64,000 nt of DNA from Bradyrhizobium sp. CB82 (GTDB lineage Bacteria; Pseudomonadota; Alphaproteobacteria; Rhizobiales; Xanthobacteraceae), in assembly GCF_029714405.1 (NCBI RefSeq), contig NZ_CP121650.1:2175001-2239000 (forward strand). The letters run 5' to 3'. Position 1 is the first letter of the stretch. Every line of letters starts with the position of its first letter. A model generated the notes under the pieces. The model saw only the letters and a list, made by a program, of their open reading frames with translations. It made no database searches and was not told the DNA's origin. Position numbers and translations under genes: made by a program. Positions 16,369-26,326 of the stretch are shown here, piece by piece.

Positions 16369-17826
16369 ATGATTGCATTGAAGGACAAAGATCTGTTTCG
16401 CCAGCAAGCGCTGATCGGCGGCACTTGGCGGGATGCGAGCACGAAAGCCAGCGTTGATGTCATCGATCCTGCCAGCCAGAAAGTGCTTGGCACCATCCCC
16501 GATATGGGCCGAGACGAGACCAGGGCAGCAATCGACGCAGCGGCGGCTGCGTTCAAGCATTGGAAGACCAAGGTTCATGCAGAGCGTGCCGCGCTGCTGG
16601 AGCGCTGGCATGAGCTTATGCGACGCCATGAGCAGGATTTGGCTCTTCTGCTCACGCTGGAACAGGGCAAGCCGCTTGCTGAATCGCTCGGAGAGATCCG
16701 TTATGGGGCATCCTTCGTCAAATGGTTTGCCGAAGAGGCCCGCCGGATCAACGGATCGACTATCCCGGCGCCCTCAGTCCATCGCCGCATTTTGGTGCTG
16801 AAAGAGCCAGTCGGCGTCTGCGGGATCATCACGCCCTGGAATTTCCCCAACGCGATGATAACGCGCAAGGTGGCACCAGCGCTTGCCGCGGGCTGCACAG
16901 TCGTCATCAAGCCATCTGAGTTTACGCCTTTTTCAGCTCTCGCCATCGCTGTTCTGGCTGAGCGGGCCGGAATCCCGGCGGGCGTGATCAACATCGTGAC
17001 GGGCATGCCGGCGGAAATTGGCGCGGAGCTGATGGCCAATGAAACCGTGCGCAAGATCTCGTTCACCGGATCGACCCGCGTCGGCGCTTTGCTAATGAAG
17101 GGCGCCGCCGACAACATCAAGAGGCTCAGCCTCGAGCTCGGTGGCAACGCGCCGTTCATCGTCTTTGACGATGCCGATATCGACCGGGCCGTGGAGGGTG
17201 CGATTGCGTCAAAATTCCGCAATGGCGGGCAGACGTGCGTCTGCTGCAATCGCATTCTCGTTCAATCCGGCATTTACGACGTCTTCGCCCAGAAGCTTGC
17301 CAGCCGGGTTGCGAAAATGAAGGTCGGCGCCGGCACGGAAGAGGGGGTCGCAATCGGGCCGATGATCAATGGCGCGGCGATCGAGAAGATCAAGCGGCAC
17401 GTCATGGACGCCCTGGATAAGGGCGCAAAGATCATCTCGGAGAGTGAGTCGGTGCCGGAAGGTCGGCAATATGCCCGCCCTCTCGTGCTCGGCGGCGCGA
17501 CGACTGAGATGCTCCTGGCTTCAGAAGAGACCTTCGGGCCGATCGCACCGCTTTTCCGCTTTGAGACCGAGGACGAGGCGATTGCGATCGCCAACGGCAC
17601 GCCTTTTGGCCTTGCCGCCTATTTCTACACGGAAAACCTCAAGCGCTCCTGGCGTGTTGCCGAGGCGCTCGAGTTCGGCATGGTCGGCCTGAACATAGGC
17701 CTGATCTCGACCGAGGTGGCGCCGTTCGGCGGCGTCAAGCAGTCAGGCCTCGGACGCGAGGGATCGCAGCTCGGGATAGAAGAATATCTGGAGACCAAGG
17801 CGCTTCATGTCGGCGGGCTGGACTGA
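16369..17826 (+). CDS. NAD(P)-dependent succinate-semialdehyde-type dehydrogenase (GabD family)
   Basis: This is a full-length 485-residue aldehyde dehydrogenase. It has TPWNFPNAMITRKVAPALAAGCTVVIKPSE, the catalytic Glu in LELGGNAPF, the catalytic Cys in GGQTCVCCNR, and the C-terminal FGGVKQSGLGREGS typical of GabD. The start is ATG 16369 behind AAGGAG; an earlier in-frame ATG at 16333 lacks a ribosome site. A strong terminator follows at 17857. With the aminotransferase at 18995 it could complete an omega-amino acid route to succinate. It could also supply the activity lost from the deleted dehydrogenase at 6299. Confidence 0.87.
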   Translation: MIALKDKDLFRQQALIGGTWRDASTKASVDVIDPASQKVLGTIPDMGRDETRAAIDAAAAAFKHWKTKVHAERAALLERWHELMRRHEQDLALLLTLEQGKPLAESLGEIRYGASFVKWFAEEARRINGSTIPAPSVHRRILVLKEPVGVCGIITPWNFPNAMITRKVAPALAAGCTVVIKPSEFTPFSALAIAVLAERAGIPAGVINIVTGMPAEIGAELMANETVRKISFTGSTRVGALLMKGAADNIKRLSLELGGNAPFIVFDDADIDRAVEGAIASKFRNGGQTCVCCNRILVQSGIYDVFAQKLASRVAKMKVGAGTEEGVAIGPMINGAAIEKIKRHVMDALDKGAKIISESESVPEGRQYARPLVLGGATTEMLLASEETFGPIAPLFRFETEDEAIAIANGTPFGLAAYFYTENLKRSWRVAEALEFGMVGLNIGLISTEVAPFGGVKQSGLGREGSQLGIEEYLETKALHVGGLD

Positions 17827-17856
17827 GCGGCCCATCGGATCAATATCTGAAACAAG

Positions 17857-17885
17857 AAAAGGGGGCGGTCGAACCGCCCCCTTTT
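17857..17885 (+). terminator. Rho-independent terminator
   Basis: A 13-bp perfect stem (AAAAGGGGGCGGT / ACCGCCCCCTTTT) with a 3-nt loop begins about 30 nt after the GabD-like stop. It is symmetric, with A-run and T-run on either side, so it probably terminates transcripts from both sides, including the minus-strand HAD gene that ends at 17961. Confidence 0.9.
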
Positions 17886-17960
17886 CCTTCACAGCGCACC
17901 GATCTCGATTGAAGCTTTTGAAGAACTGAAGCGCAACGAGAGAACCTGAGAGAACTGCGC

Positions 17961-18650
17961 TCACGCGCTCTTGCGCAGGGGCTCCAGGCCGACTGCCGCC
18001 GCAAGCCCGTCGATGCCAGCGACCTCGGTGTATTCATAGAAGGGGTTCGCGGGCTCGTGACCGCGGTTTACCCAGACCTTGCTCTTGATGCCGAGATCGT
18101 AAGCGGTCATCAGGTCGTAGCGGAAGGAAGAGGAGACGTGGGTGATATCCTCCGGGCCGCACCCCAGCTTGTCCAGCATATACTCGAAGCCCTTCATCTG
18201 CGGCTTGTAGGCGCCGGTCTCCTCCGCGGTGATGACCATGTGGAACGGAGCGCCAAGCTTCTCCACATTCGACATGATGAGATTCTTCATGGAGTTCGAC
18301 AGGATGACCAGTGGAATCTCCCTGGCGACCTTGGCCAGGCCCTCCGGAACATCGGGATGTGGACCCCATTTGTGGATCTCCTCATTGATGCGCTGGGCAT
18401 GCTCCGGCCGAAATACGATACCGTTGCGCTTGCACGCGCGCTCCAGCGCATTGTGCACGACCTCGAAATACGGCTTCCAGGCGCCGAGAACCTCGTCCAG
18501 GCGATAGGCAGAAAAGTCCTTGATGAGCTTTGCCATAGCCGTCGACGAGAGCTCGGAGCCATAGACTCTCCTTGCCGCGCCGGCCATGTCGAAATTGGTC
18601 AGCGTGCCGTAACAGTCGAAGGTGATGTATTTGGGTCTAAACGTCGCCAT
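17961..18650 (-). CDS. HAD-superfamily hydrolase (2-haloacid dehalogenase type II-like)
   Basis: The protein has 229 residues. The nucleophile motif is ITFDCYGTL and motif II is VILSNS. The conserved Lys is in TGAYKPQM, followed by THVSSSFRYDLMTAYDLGIKSKVWVNR. The start is ATG 18650 (MATFRPKYITFD). Upstream in-frame codons lack a ribosome site. It is a close paralogue of 37624-38292. The family includes 2-haloacid dehalogenases and phosphatases, and the real substrate is not evident. It faces away from the divergent aminotransferase gene. Confidence 0.86.
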   Translation of the reverse strand: MATFRPKYITFDCYGTLTNFDMAGAARRVYGSELSSTAMAKLIKDFSAYRLDEVLGAWKPYFEVVHNALERACKRNGIVFRPEHAQRINEEIHKWGPHPDVPEGLAKVAREIPLVILSNSMKNLIMSNVEKLGAPFHMVITAEETGAYKPQMKGFEYMLDKLGCGPEDITHVSSSFRYDLMTAYDLGIKSKVWVNRGHEPANPFYEYTEVAGIDGLAAAVGLEPLRKSA

Positions 18651-18994
18651 GGCTCGATCCTTTTTGGTCCTCACGCACCGCGTTCCGGTACGACAGGGAT
18701 CATAGCGGGCAGACGACCGGATAAAGCACCGCTGTCGCGGCGACGGGGAGCAGATTGTGTCGTATCGGATCGAAGCTGTGGCAGAGAGTTGTGCGAAAAG
18801 GCGCCTCCGAGTTGAGCGCCAATGCCAGGCACAGGCCGATGCCGGCACAAGATGCCGCGTCGATCGTCAATCAAAGTCAAAACGCCTTCCGCCCTTGTCA
18901 TGCCTGGGAGCAACTGCTGTCCTGGGCGTCTTACGTTGAGCTCGGAAGACATCGGGAGTGCCGCACAAGCCTTGCGGTTGAGCTGGAGGACGAC

Positions 18995-20371
18995 ATGTTG
19001 AGCAACTCGCTGATTGAGCTCGATCGCGCGCATCTGATTCACCCGGTCTCATCCTATCGCAGCCACGAGGCGACGGGCGTCCGAGTGCTGAAGTCAGGGA
19101 AGGGCGCGACGCTGACCGATGTCTCGGGCCGTCAATTGCTGGACGGTTTTGCGGGTCTGTGGTGTGTCAATGCCGGTTACGGACAGGACAGCATCGTCGA
19201 AGCGGCTTTGAGGCAGCTCCGTGAACTGCCTTATGCGACGGGTTATTTCGGGTTGGGCTCCGACCCGGCCATCCGGTTGGCCGCCAGGCTGGCTGAATTG
19301 GCGCCTGGCGATCTGAACCATGTCTACTTCACCTTGGGCGGCTCCGACGCCATCGACAGCACGATCCGGTTCATCCGGTACTATTACTATGCCAAGGGTA
19401 CGCCACAGAAGGACCAGTTCATTTCCGTCGAATCTGGCTACCATGGATCGTCGACGGCAGGGTCTGGCCTGACCGCGCTGCCGGCCTTTCACGCGGGCTT
19501 TGGAGTGCCATACAACTGGCAGCACAAAATTCCGTCGCACTACGCCTATCGCAATCCCGTCGGTTCGCATCCCCAGGCTATCATTGCGGCATCGGTCGCC
19601 GCTCTGCGGGCCAAGATCGCCGAGCTCGGCGCCGAACGCGTCGCCGCCTTCTATGTCGAACCGATACAGGGGTCAGGAGGCGTCCTCGTTCCGCCGCCGT
19701 CTTGGCTGAGGGCGATGCAGGCTGTTTGTAGGGAGCACGATATTCTATTCGTTGCCGATGAGGTCATCACCGGCTTTGGCCGTGTCGGTCCGCTCTTCGC
19801 CTGTGAAGAGGACGACGTCGTGCCGGATCTCATGACCACGGCAAAAGGACTGACGTCGGGCTATGTGCCGATGGGAGCCGTTTTGATGTCCGACCGCGTC
19901 TACAACACCATTGCCGATGGCGCCGGCAAGGCGGCCGTCGGCCACGGCTACACCTATTCCGCACATCCCGTCAGTGCAGCCGTCGGGCTCGCGTGCCTTG
20001 ACCTTTACGAAAACGGCCTGTTGGAAAACGGCCGAAAGGCCGGGCATCGTCTGATGGAAGGGCTTCGCGCGCTTGCCGATCATCCGCTTGTCGGCGATGT
20101 CCGTGGTCGCGGTATGCTGGCTGCAATCGAGCTTGTCGCCGACAAGCAGCGCAAGACGCCGCTGCCGGCGGAAGCCGACGCGGCGCGCCGCATTTTCGAC
20201 CGCGCATGGGACAACGGCCTCGTCATCCGCGCCTTTGCCCAGGGCGTACTGGGCTATGCGCCGCCGCTCTGCTGCACCGATGCTGATATCGACGGCATCA
20301 TCGAACGGACAAGGGTCACGCTCGACGAGACGCTCGAAGACAAGGACGTCCGCGCGGCGATGAAAGATTGA
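18995..20371 (+). CDS. Class III PLP aminotransferase
   Basis: The product is 458 residues. Key blocks are the N-terminal LLDGFAGLWCVNAGYG, the pyridoxal-binding SGYHGSSTAGSGL, DEVITGFGRVG, and the Schiff-base Lys in TTAKGLTSGYVPMGAV. It most resembles omega-amino acid or diamine:pyruvate aminotransferases. The start is ATG 18995 behind CTGGAGGA. It is divergent from the HAD gene and convergent with the Lrp regulator. With the GabD-like enzyme at 16369 it suggests breakdown of an omega-amino acid or amine. Confidence 0.88.
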   Translation: MLSNSLIELDRAHLIHPVSSYRSHEATGVRVLKSGKGATLTDVSGRQLLDGFAGLWCVNAGYGQDSIVEAALRQLRELPYATGYFGLGSDPAIRLAARLAELAPGDLNHVYFTLGGSDAIDSTIRFIRYYYYAKGTPQKDQFISVESGYHGSSTAGSGLTALPAFHAGFGVPYNWQHKIPSHYAYRNPVGSHPQAIIAASVAALRAKIAELGAERVAAFYVEPIQGSGGVLVPPPSWLRAMQAVCREHDILFVADEVITGFGRVGPLFACEEDDVVPDLMTTAKGLTSGYVPMGAVLMSDRVYNTIADGAGKAAVGHGYTYSAHPVSAAVGLACLDLYENGLLENGRKAGHRLMEGLRALADHPLVGDVRGRGMLAAIELVADKQRKTPLPAEADAARRIFDRAWDNGLVIRAFAQGVLGYAPPLCCTDADIDGIIERTRVTLDETLEDKDVRAAMKD

Positions 20372-20387
20372 TCGCTGCGCCTACTTG

Positions 20388-20864
20388 TCAGCTATTGAAG
20401 ATGCTTTCGAGCGGCAAATGGGACTTCACGATTGGCGATTTCAGCACGACGAAACTGAAGTATTTGTCGATGCCGATATCCATCTCGACGAGACGCTCCA
20501 TGACCGCCTGGTATTCGCTGATCCCTGCCGTGATGAATTTGACGAGATAGTCGTATCCGCCCGAAACGAGATGGCATTCGACGACGGAATCGACCTTTTC
20601 GATCGTCGTGAGAAAGCGCGCGAAATCGATCTGCCGATGATTCTTCAAGGTGATCTCGGCGAACACAGTCAGAGTTTGTCCGAGCTTGGAGACGTCAATC
20701 TGGGCGGAATAGCCGGTGATGAAGCCCTCCGTCTGGAGCCTCTTGACGCGCATCAGACATGGGCTTGGGGAAAGATTTATCAGCTCGGAAAGCTCGACAT
20801 TGGACATCCGCCCGTTTTTCTGCAGTTCGCATAAAATCCTGATGTCGATTTTATCGAGCTTCAT
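20388..20864 (-). CDS. Lrp/AsnC-family transcriptional regulator
   Basis: The protein has 158 residues. The N-terminal helix-turn-helix (about 1-60) includes DKIDIRILCELQKNGRMSNVELSELINLS. The C-terminal RAM ligand domain (about 65-155) ends VVLKSPIVKSHLPL. This family responds to amino acids. It lies tail-to-tail with the aminotransferase gene and just downstream of the broken DadA-like gene on its own strand. It probably regulates the amino-acid catabolic genes around it. Confidence 0.92.
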   Translation of the reverse strand: MKLDKIDIRILCELQKNGRMSNVELSELINLSPSPCLMRVKRLQTEGFITGYSAQIDVSKLGQTLTVFAEITLKNHRQIDFARFLTTIEKVDSVVECHLVSGGYDYLVKFITAGISEYQAVMERLVEMDIGIDKYFSFVVLKSPIVKSHLPLESIFNS

Positions 20865-20934
20865 AGCAATGCCATGAGATGAGGGGCGACAACTGCGTCA
20901 AGGCTTTGAAGGTCTAGCGTCATAAGCATTCACA

Positions 20935-21262
20935 TAGCATCAACCAGCATCTTTTCCCACCGGACGCGAGCGGCGGAAACCTGTATCTTCGCCGGTCTCC
21001 TGGGCAACTCTCTCCCAGAGATCGAGGCTTTTGGTTGCAATCGGCAGCTCGCGCGCATCGCGGTTCTTTGCCGGCACCATCCCCAGTTGTGGCTGGATTG
21101 CTCGGCGGCGACACGGCCCTTTTCAAGCAACGCGACCTTCAGACCGCGACGGGCGAGATAGTAACTCGTGAAGACGCCCACCACGCCGCCGCCGATGACT
21201 ACGACGTCTGCCTCTCGCGGCAGGGATGGACTGGATTCGATATGCAGGAGCGGCGCGCTCAT
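20935..21262 (-). pseudogene. Truncated, frameshifted DadA-like FAD oxidoreductase
   Basis: The N-terminus shows a FAD-binding Rossmann motif (ADVVVIGGGVVGVFTSYYLARRG) and LEKG...EQSSHNWGWCRQ. It closely matches the start of the intact enzyme at 41391-42713. Right after WCRQ one base is missing. In the shifted frame the similarity continues (NRDARELPIATKSLDLWE...GFRRS) for about 40 residues, then ends. About 330 residues are absent, so this is a relic, probably of a D-amino acid or glycine oxidase-type enzyme. Confidence 0.8.
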
Positions 21263-21908
21263 CGGGCAGGGATCTCCGGTGATTGCCGTATCGTAACCAA
21301 GTATTGCGGCAGGTCCGACGGACTTTCGTGATGAAACCGAATATCCTGCGGTTTGCTGCCTTTGACACAGGCTATTATTGCGAAAATACTTTGCTTTCGC
21401 CGCAGCTCACAGTCGGCGAGACGGACGCACGCGCTCCTGCAATTGAGCGGCCCTTTCTCGGGCAGGGCGCCTCGGCAGGCCTCGCGGCGCAGACCGAAAT
21501 GCTAAATCGGACTTCGTTTTCAGAAGTTCCTGCTGCCCGGATGCCGCCTTTCGGCGACTCTGGGCTGATTCAAATCGTCAAGATCGGCAAAACCACCCGA
21601 TCGATGGGGCGAAGTCCATGGAAGCAGCCTGCATGAGCTTTGTCGAGGAAAAGCCGTTGGCGCAAGCGATGATGTCGACACCATCGGAGCTTCGCTTCGA
21701 TCGAGGTGGCCGATGTGGTCGGCGGCGAACTCTGAGCAACAGCCCTTGCTTCTTGCACGAGCAGGCCTGAATCATGTCGCAGCCTCCAATGAGGGAATGG
21801 CAAGTTGAACGGCAAATTGTCGACCTGTCGAAGGAGCGTGGCGGAAAGAACCGAAGGCGCGGCCCGCAACAGGATGGCCGGGCTCGGTTGAAAGGGGAGG
21901 ATGTTCCT
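21263..21908. other. Gap upstream of the ABC transporter
   Basis: About 650 nt separate the DadA relic from the transporter start. Open frames exist on both strands but none has a recognisable product. It should contain the promoter of the transporter operon. Confidence 0.45.
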
Positions 21909-23597
21909 ATGGCCTCCATCCAGGCTGCAGCCCCCGCCGAAGTGGCGCTCTCGGTGCGCGAGCTGACCGTAAGTCTGCCGGAAGGAATGGAGCGGGCCTA
22001 CGCCGTCGAGAACATCTCCTTCGATCTGAAACGTGGACAGATTCTCTGTATCATCGGGGAGTCCGGATCGGGCAAGTCGGTCACCGCCAATGCGATCATG
22101 GGGCTTCTGCCGAAGATGATCCGGGTCTCCTCGGGTGCGATCCACCTGAATGGGATGAACATTGTAGGCCTCTCGCCCGACAAGCTCCGCAGCCTGCGCG
22201 GCCGGGTCGTTTCAATGATCTTTCAAGACCCTCTCTCGGCACTCAATCCGTTGATGACCGTGGGCGCGCAGATTGAGGAGGTGATGGCCGCGCACGATGT
22301 CGGCACGCCGGCTTCCCGTCGCAGCCGGGCCATCGACTTGTTGATCGAAGTGGGTTTGCCCGATCCGCAGCTCATGTATCACCAATATCCCTTCCGGCTT
22401 TCGGGCGGGCAGCGGCAGCGGGTCATGATCGCCATGGCTCTGGCCCTCGAGCCCGCGATCCTGATTGCGGACGAGCCGACCACCGCACTGGACGTCACGA
22501 CCCAGGCGCAGATCCTTCAATTGATCCGCGACATACAGCGCCGCAAGGGGATGAGCGTCATGTTCATCACCCATGACTTCGGCGTCGTGGCCGAGATCGC
22601 CGATTACGTTGTGGTGATGGAGAAAGGCCATTGCGTGGAGCAGGGCACTGCCGCGCAGGTCCTGAAGTCGCCCAGCCACCTCTATACGCGCCGCCTGATC
22701 GCGGCCGTGCCACGCCTGACCGGCAAAGACCGCATTCCCTTGCAAGCGGCGGACCGAGTGTCCATCCTGAAAGTTGAAGACCTCGGAAAGACCTATCGCA
22801 GCGGCAGCGCGCTGTTCGGCAAACAGCGCATCGTGTCTGCGGTCAATGGCGTCACGTTCGACCTCACGTCGGGCCGCACGCTCGGCGTCGTGGGGGAAAG
22901 CGGTTCGGGCAAGTCGTCGCTCGGTCGGTTACTGATCAAGCTCATGGAGTGCGACAGCGGCTCGATTGTGTTCGAAGGCCGCGACATCGCCGGGCTTTCC
23001 GAGGCCAAGTTCCGGTCCCTGCGGCCGAAAATTCAGATGATCTTTCAGGATCCCTTTGCGTCGCTCAATCCGCGATCCACGGTCGGACAAATTCTCACGG
23101 TCGGTCCTGTCGCACATGGGATGCCCTACAGCGAGGCTGCCGAGAGGGCGCGCGAGCTTCTGTCCCATGTCGGTCTGGATTCAGGTGCCTTTGACCGCTA
23201 TCCGCACGAGTTCTCCGGCGGGCAGCGCCAGCGTATCGGCATCGCGCGGGCGCTGATGTTCAAACCAAAACTGCTGATTGCCGACGAAGCGGTCTCGGCG
23301 CTCGACGTGTCGATCCAAGCCCAGATCTTGAAGCTGCTGGACCAGATTCAGCGGGAGACGGGCGTCTCGATGATCTTCATCACGCATGATCTGCGCGTCG
23401 CCAGCCAGATCTGCGATGAAATCGCCGTCATGCATCGAGGACAAATCGTGGAACGCGGACCGCCGTCCCAGATCTTTCTCGACCCGAAATCCGGTTACAC
23501 GCGAGAACTGGTGGCGGCGATCCCGGGCGAGCAGCCGGGAAGCATGCTCCAACATGAAGGCTTCGTCGAACACCCCAAGCAAGGAGAGACGTTATGA
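21909..23597 (+). CDS. Dipeptide/oligopeptide ABC transporter, fused double ATPase (DppD-DppF type)
   Basis: This 562-residue protein has two ABC cassettes in one chain. The first has Walker A GESGSGKS (residues 50-57), signature LSGGQRQR and Walker [13 protein letters not shown]. The second has its own [24 protein letters not shown] and [12 protein letters not shown]. It energises uptake with the binding protein and two permeases that follow. The start is ATG 21909 behind GGGGAGG; longer upstream frames have no ribosome site. The stop overlaps the start of the binding protein gene by 4 nt. Confidence 0.92.
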   Translation: MASIQAAAPAEVALSVRELTVSLPEGMERAYAVENISFDLKRGQILCIIGESGSGKSVTANAIMGLLPKMIRVSSGAIHLNGMNIVGLSPDKLRSLRGRVVSMIFQDPLSALNPLMTVGAQIEEVMAAHDVGTPASRRSRAIDLLIEVGLPDPQLMYHQYPFRLSGGQRQRVMIAMALALEPAILIADEPTTALDVTTQAQILQLIRDIQRRKGMSVMFITHDFGVVAEIADYVVVMEKGHCVEQGTAAQVLKSPSHLYTRRLIAAVPRLTGKDRIPLQAADRVSILKVEDLGKTYRSGSALFGKQRIVSAVNGVTFDLTSGRTLGVVGESGSGKSSLGRLLIKLMECDSGSIVFEGRDIAGLSEAKFRSLRPKIQMIFQDPFASLNPRSTVGQILTVGPVAHGMPYSEAAERARELLSHVGLDSGAFDRYPHEFSGGQRQRIGIARALMFKPKLLIADEAVSALDVSIQAQILKLLDQIQRETGVSMIFITHDLRVASQICDEIAVMHRGQIVERGPPSQIFLDPKSGYTRELVAAIPGEQPGSMLQHEGFVEHPKQGETL

Positions 23598-25264
23598 CCA
23601 GGCGTTCTGCGACTACATCGAACTACTCGCGGCGCGATGCCCTGCGAATGGTGGCGTTCGGAGGGGCTGCTGGCTTCATCGCGCCGAGTCTTCTTGGCAA
23701 ACCTGCCTTCGCGCGCACCTCTGCGGCAAAGCCGACCGGCCGCGTGATCGTCGGGCTCGGACAAGAGCCGACCGTCTTCAATCCGCTGATGGTGCACATT
23801 GAGGTCGATGATGGTGTGCATTTCTCGGTTTTCGACGCGCTGTTCCGCATCGATCCTCAAGGCGTCATTCAGCCCAACCTGGCCGTGGAAGTGCCGGACC
23901 AGAAGAATGGCGGCATTTCGGAGGACGGTCTCAAGTGGCGCATTCGCCTGCGTGACGACGTTCGCTGGCACGACGGCACGCCTTTCGGCGCCGAGGATGT
24001 GAAGTTCACTCTCGAACTGATCATGAACCCCAACTTCCGGAGTTGGCGCACCGCCGGACATGCTCTCGTGCGCGACATCACCGTGATCTCGCCGACGGAG
24101 ATCTCGTGGCGAATGGAAGAGGCCTTTGCGCCGTATTTGTCCTTCCTGACCGAAACCTTCATCGTCCCCAAGCACATCCTCGAGAAGGAGGCCAATCCGA
24201 ACAACGCCGCCTTCAATCAGGCGCCGGTCGGCACCGGTCCGTTCAAGTGGGGCCAGCGGGTCGCCGGCGATCATCTCGAGCTTGTGGCTAACCCCGACTA
24301 TTTCGGTGAAGGTCCTCACATCGAGAGGCTGGTCTTCAAATACATTCCCGATCTCACCGTCCTCTACACCCAATTCAAGAGCGGCGACGTTGATCTGGTG
24401 GGTCAGCCCTACATCACCCCTGACCACTACGGGGAAGCCAAGACGCTGCCGAACCGCGTCGTGACCCTCGTCCCAAGGACCTCGTTCGAATCCTTCTACC
24501 TGAACCTCGAGCGGCCGCAGTTCAAGGAGCTTGCTGTTCGCGAGGCGCTTTACGCGGCGATCGACAAGGAGGCGATCATCCAGGGGCTCTATTATGGAGT
24601 GCCGACGCCGACAGAGACTTTCATGCCACGGCAGTCCTTCTTCTTCAACGCCAATCTGCCGCTGCACCAATTCGACTTGAATCGCGCGCGCAAGATCCTC
24701 GATCAGGCCGGCTGGGTGCCGGGAGGCGACGGCATTCGTACCAAGAATGGCGTTCGTCTGTCCTTTACCAATTCGACCACGTCCGGCGATCCCCTGCGCG
24801 AGCAGGTGCAGCAGTTCCTGCAGCAAACCTTTGCGCAGCTGGGCGTCGAGATGAAGATATCGAACCTGCCCGCTGCCGTGATGTGGGGCGAGTTCTGGAC
24901 GCAATCGCAATTCGATTCCGTGATCGTCGGCAGCTCGTATCTGATCGGCGCCGATCCGGACGTCACCAATCGCCTGCACTCGCGTTCGATCGCAGTGAAA
25001 GGCGGTCGCGGCTCGAACAATGCACAGTATACAAATCCGGAGGTCGACGCCCTGCTCGACAAGGGCGCGCGGACCTTCGATCCTGAAGCCAGGCGCGCGA
25101 TCTACTCTCGCGTCCAGGAACTCGTCCGTCGCGACCTCCCCTTCCTTCCATTGTACCAGAGCAATGCGGTCGAAGGCCTCAAGAAGGGGATCAACGGTTT
25201 CGTGCCGAACGGCAATACGCGCACGGAATCCTGGAATGCGCTGGCCTGGTATTGGTCGAGCTGA
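23594..25264 (+). CDS. ABC transporter substrate-binding protein (DppA/OppA family 5) with Tat signal
   Basis: This is a 556-residue periplasmic solute-binding protein. The N-terminus carries a twin-arginine signal (SRRDALRMVAFGGAAGF) and a likely cleavage after AFA near residue 41. Family features include VIVGLGQEPTVFNPL, RDDVRWHDGTPFGAEDVKFTLE, GTGPFKW and VREALYAAIDKEAI. Substrates of this family are peptides, opines or other amine solutes. The ligand here is probably an amino-acid derivative, judging by the catabolic genes downstream. It overlaps the ATPase gene (ATGA). Confidence 0.9.
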   Translation: MTRRSATTSNYSRRDALRMVAFGGAAGFIAPSLLGKPAFARTSAAKPTGRVIVGLGQEPTVFNPLMVHIEVDDGVHFSVFDALFRIDPQGVIQPNLAVEVPDQKNGGISEDGLKWRIRLRDDVRWHDGTPFGAEDVKFTLELIMNPNFRSWRTAGHALVRDITVISPTEISWRMEEAFAPYLSFLTETFIVPKHILEKEANPNNAAFNQAPVGTGPFKWGQRVAGDHLELVANPDYFGEGPHIERLVFKYIPDLTVLYTQFKSGDVDLVGQPYITPDHYGEAKTLPNRVVTLVPRTSFESFYLNLERPQFKELAVREALYAAIDKEAIIQGLYYGVPTPTETFMPRQSFFFNANLPLHQFDLNRARKILDQAGWVPGGDGIRTKNGVRLSFTNSTTSGDPLREQVQQFLQQTFAQLGVEMKISNLPAAVMWGEFWTQSQFDSVIVGSSYLIGADPDVTNRLHSRSIAVKGGRGSNNAQYTNPEVDALLDKGARTFDPEARRAIYSRVQELVRRDLPFLPLYQSNAVEGLKKGINGFVPNGNTRTESWNALAWYWSS

Positions 25265-25326
25265 TGTGTTGCCGGCCGAAGCCCGTGTGGCCGAGGTCGG
25301 CGCTGGGGTGATGCTACAACGCCAAC

Positions 25327-26289
25327 ATGGTGACTCGAATGTCCGGGTTCCTGCTCAATCGTCTCTCGCAGAGCATCGTGCTGCTGGTGATCGTCTCGAT
25401 CATCGGCTTCACGGTTCTCAACCTCATGCCGGGCGGTCCTCTCGCGCAGTTCGGGCTCGATCCGGGCATGACCCAGAAGGACGTGGAGCGACTCGCAACG
25501 CAGCTCGGGTTGAACCGGCCGCTATGGATACAGTATCTCGATTGGGCCTGGCGGCTGCTCCAGGGCGATTGGGGACACTCGTTCCGCGATGGCTCTTCGG
25601 TGCTGGCGGTGATTGGTCGACACTTGCTGGCGACGCTACTGCTTATGGGTACGTCCACCGCATTTGCGATCGCGGTCGGTGCCTGGATTGGAATCCGCGG
25701 CGCCACCCACCGCTATTCCCTGTTTGACTACTGCGCGACCGTCGGCGCCATGGTCGCCCTGTCGGTCCCGACTTTCTGGTTCGGCCTCATCGGCATCTAT
25801 ATCTTCACTCTGAAGCTCGGGTGGGTTCCTGCAGGTAACATGTACACGATCGGCGACGGCTCGGTGCTGGACTATCTGCATCACCTGATTTTGCCTAGCT
25901 TGGTGCTCTCGCTCGTTCACGTCGCGATCTGGAGCCGCTACATGCGCACGGCGACACTCGATGCATTGAGTCAGGATTTCGTCAAGACGGCGCGCGCTAA
26001 GGGCGTCAGCGAGCGCCGCATTTTGCTGAAACATGTCGTCGGCAATGCATTGCTGCCGATGATCACGCTGGCAGGGATGCAGCTGCCCAGCATTCTGACC
26101 GGCGCATTGGTCACAGAGACGGTCTTTACTTGGCCCGGAATGGGTCGGCTGTTTCTCGATAGTCTCGGTTACAGCGACTATCCGGTCGTAATGGGGCTGT
26201 TGATATTTTCGGCCATCCTGGTCGTGTTGGGCAACCTGATCGCAGACATCATCATCGCCACCGTCGACCCGCGCATTCGCCTGGGCTGA
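25327..26289 (+). CDS. ABC transporter permease (DppB type)
   Basis: A 320-residue membrane protein with about six transmembrane segments. The N-terminal block is FLLNRLSQSIVLLVIVSIIGFTVLNLMPGGP, and the EAA loop is FVKTARAKGVSERRILLKHVVGNALLPMI. It ends with the usual DIIIATVDPRIRLG. It pairs with the DppC-type permease 37 nt downstream. Confidence 0.92.
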   Translation: MVTRMSGFLLNRLSQSIVLLVIVSIIGFTVLNLMPGGPLAQFGLDPGMTQKDVERLATQLGLNRPLWIQYLDWAWRLLQGDWGHSFRDGSSVLAVIGRHLLATLLLMGTSTAFAIAVGAWIGIRGATHRYSLFDYCATVGAMVALSVPTFWFGLIGIYIFTLKLGWVPAGNMYTIGDGSVLDYLHHLILPSLVLSLVHVAIWSRYMRTATLDALSQDFVKTARAKGVSERRILLKHVVGNALLPMITLAGMQLPSILTGALVTETVFTWPGMGRLFLDSLGYSDYPVVMGLLIFSAILVVLGNLIADIIIATVDPRIRLG

Positions 26290-26326
26290 GCCCGCGGCTC
26301 ATGCCTGATAACAGGAGGCAGCAGAT

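Noticed and set aside
23495..24979. 494-codon minus-strand open frame
   Set aside because: Shadow of the transporter binding-protein gene, which has clear family motifs and a Tat signal.
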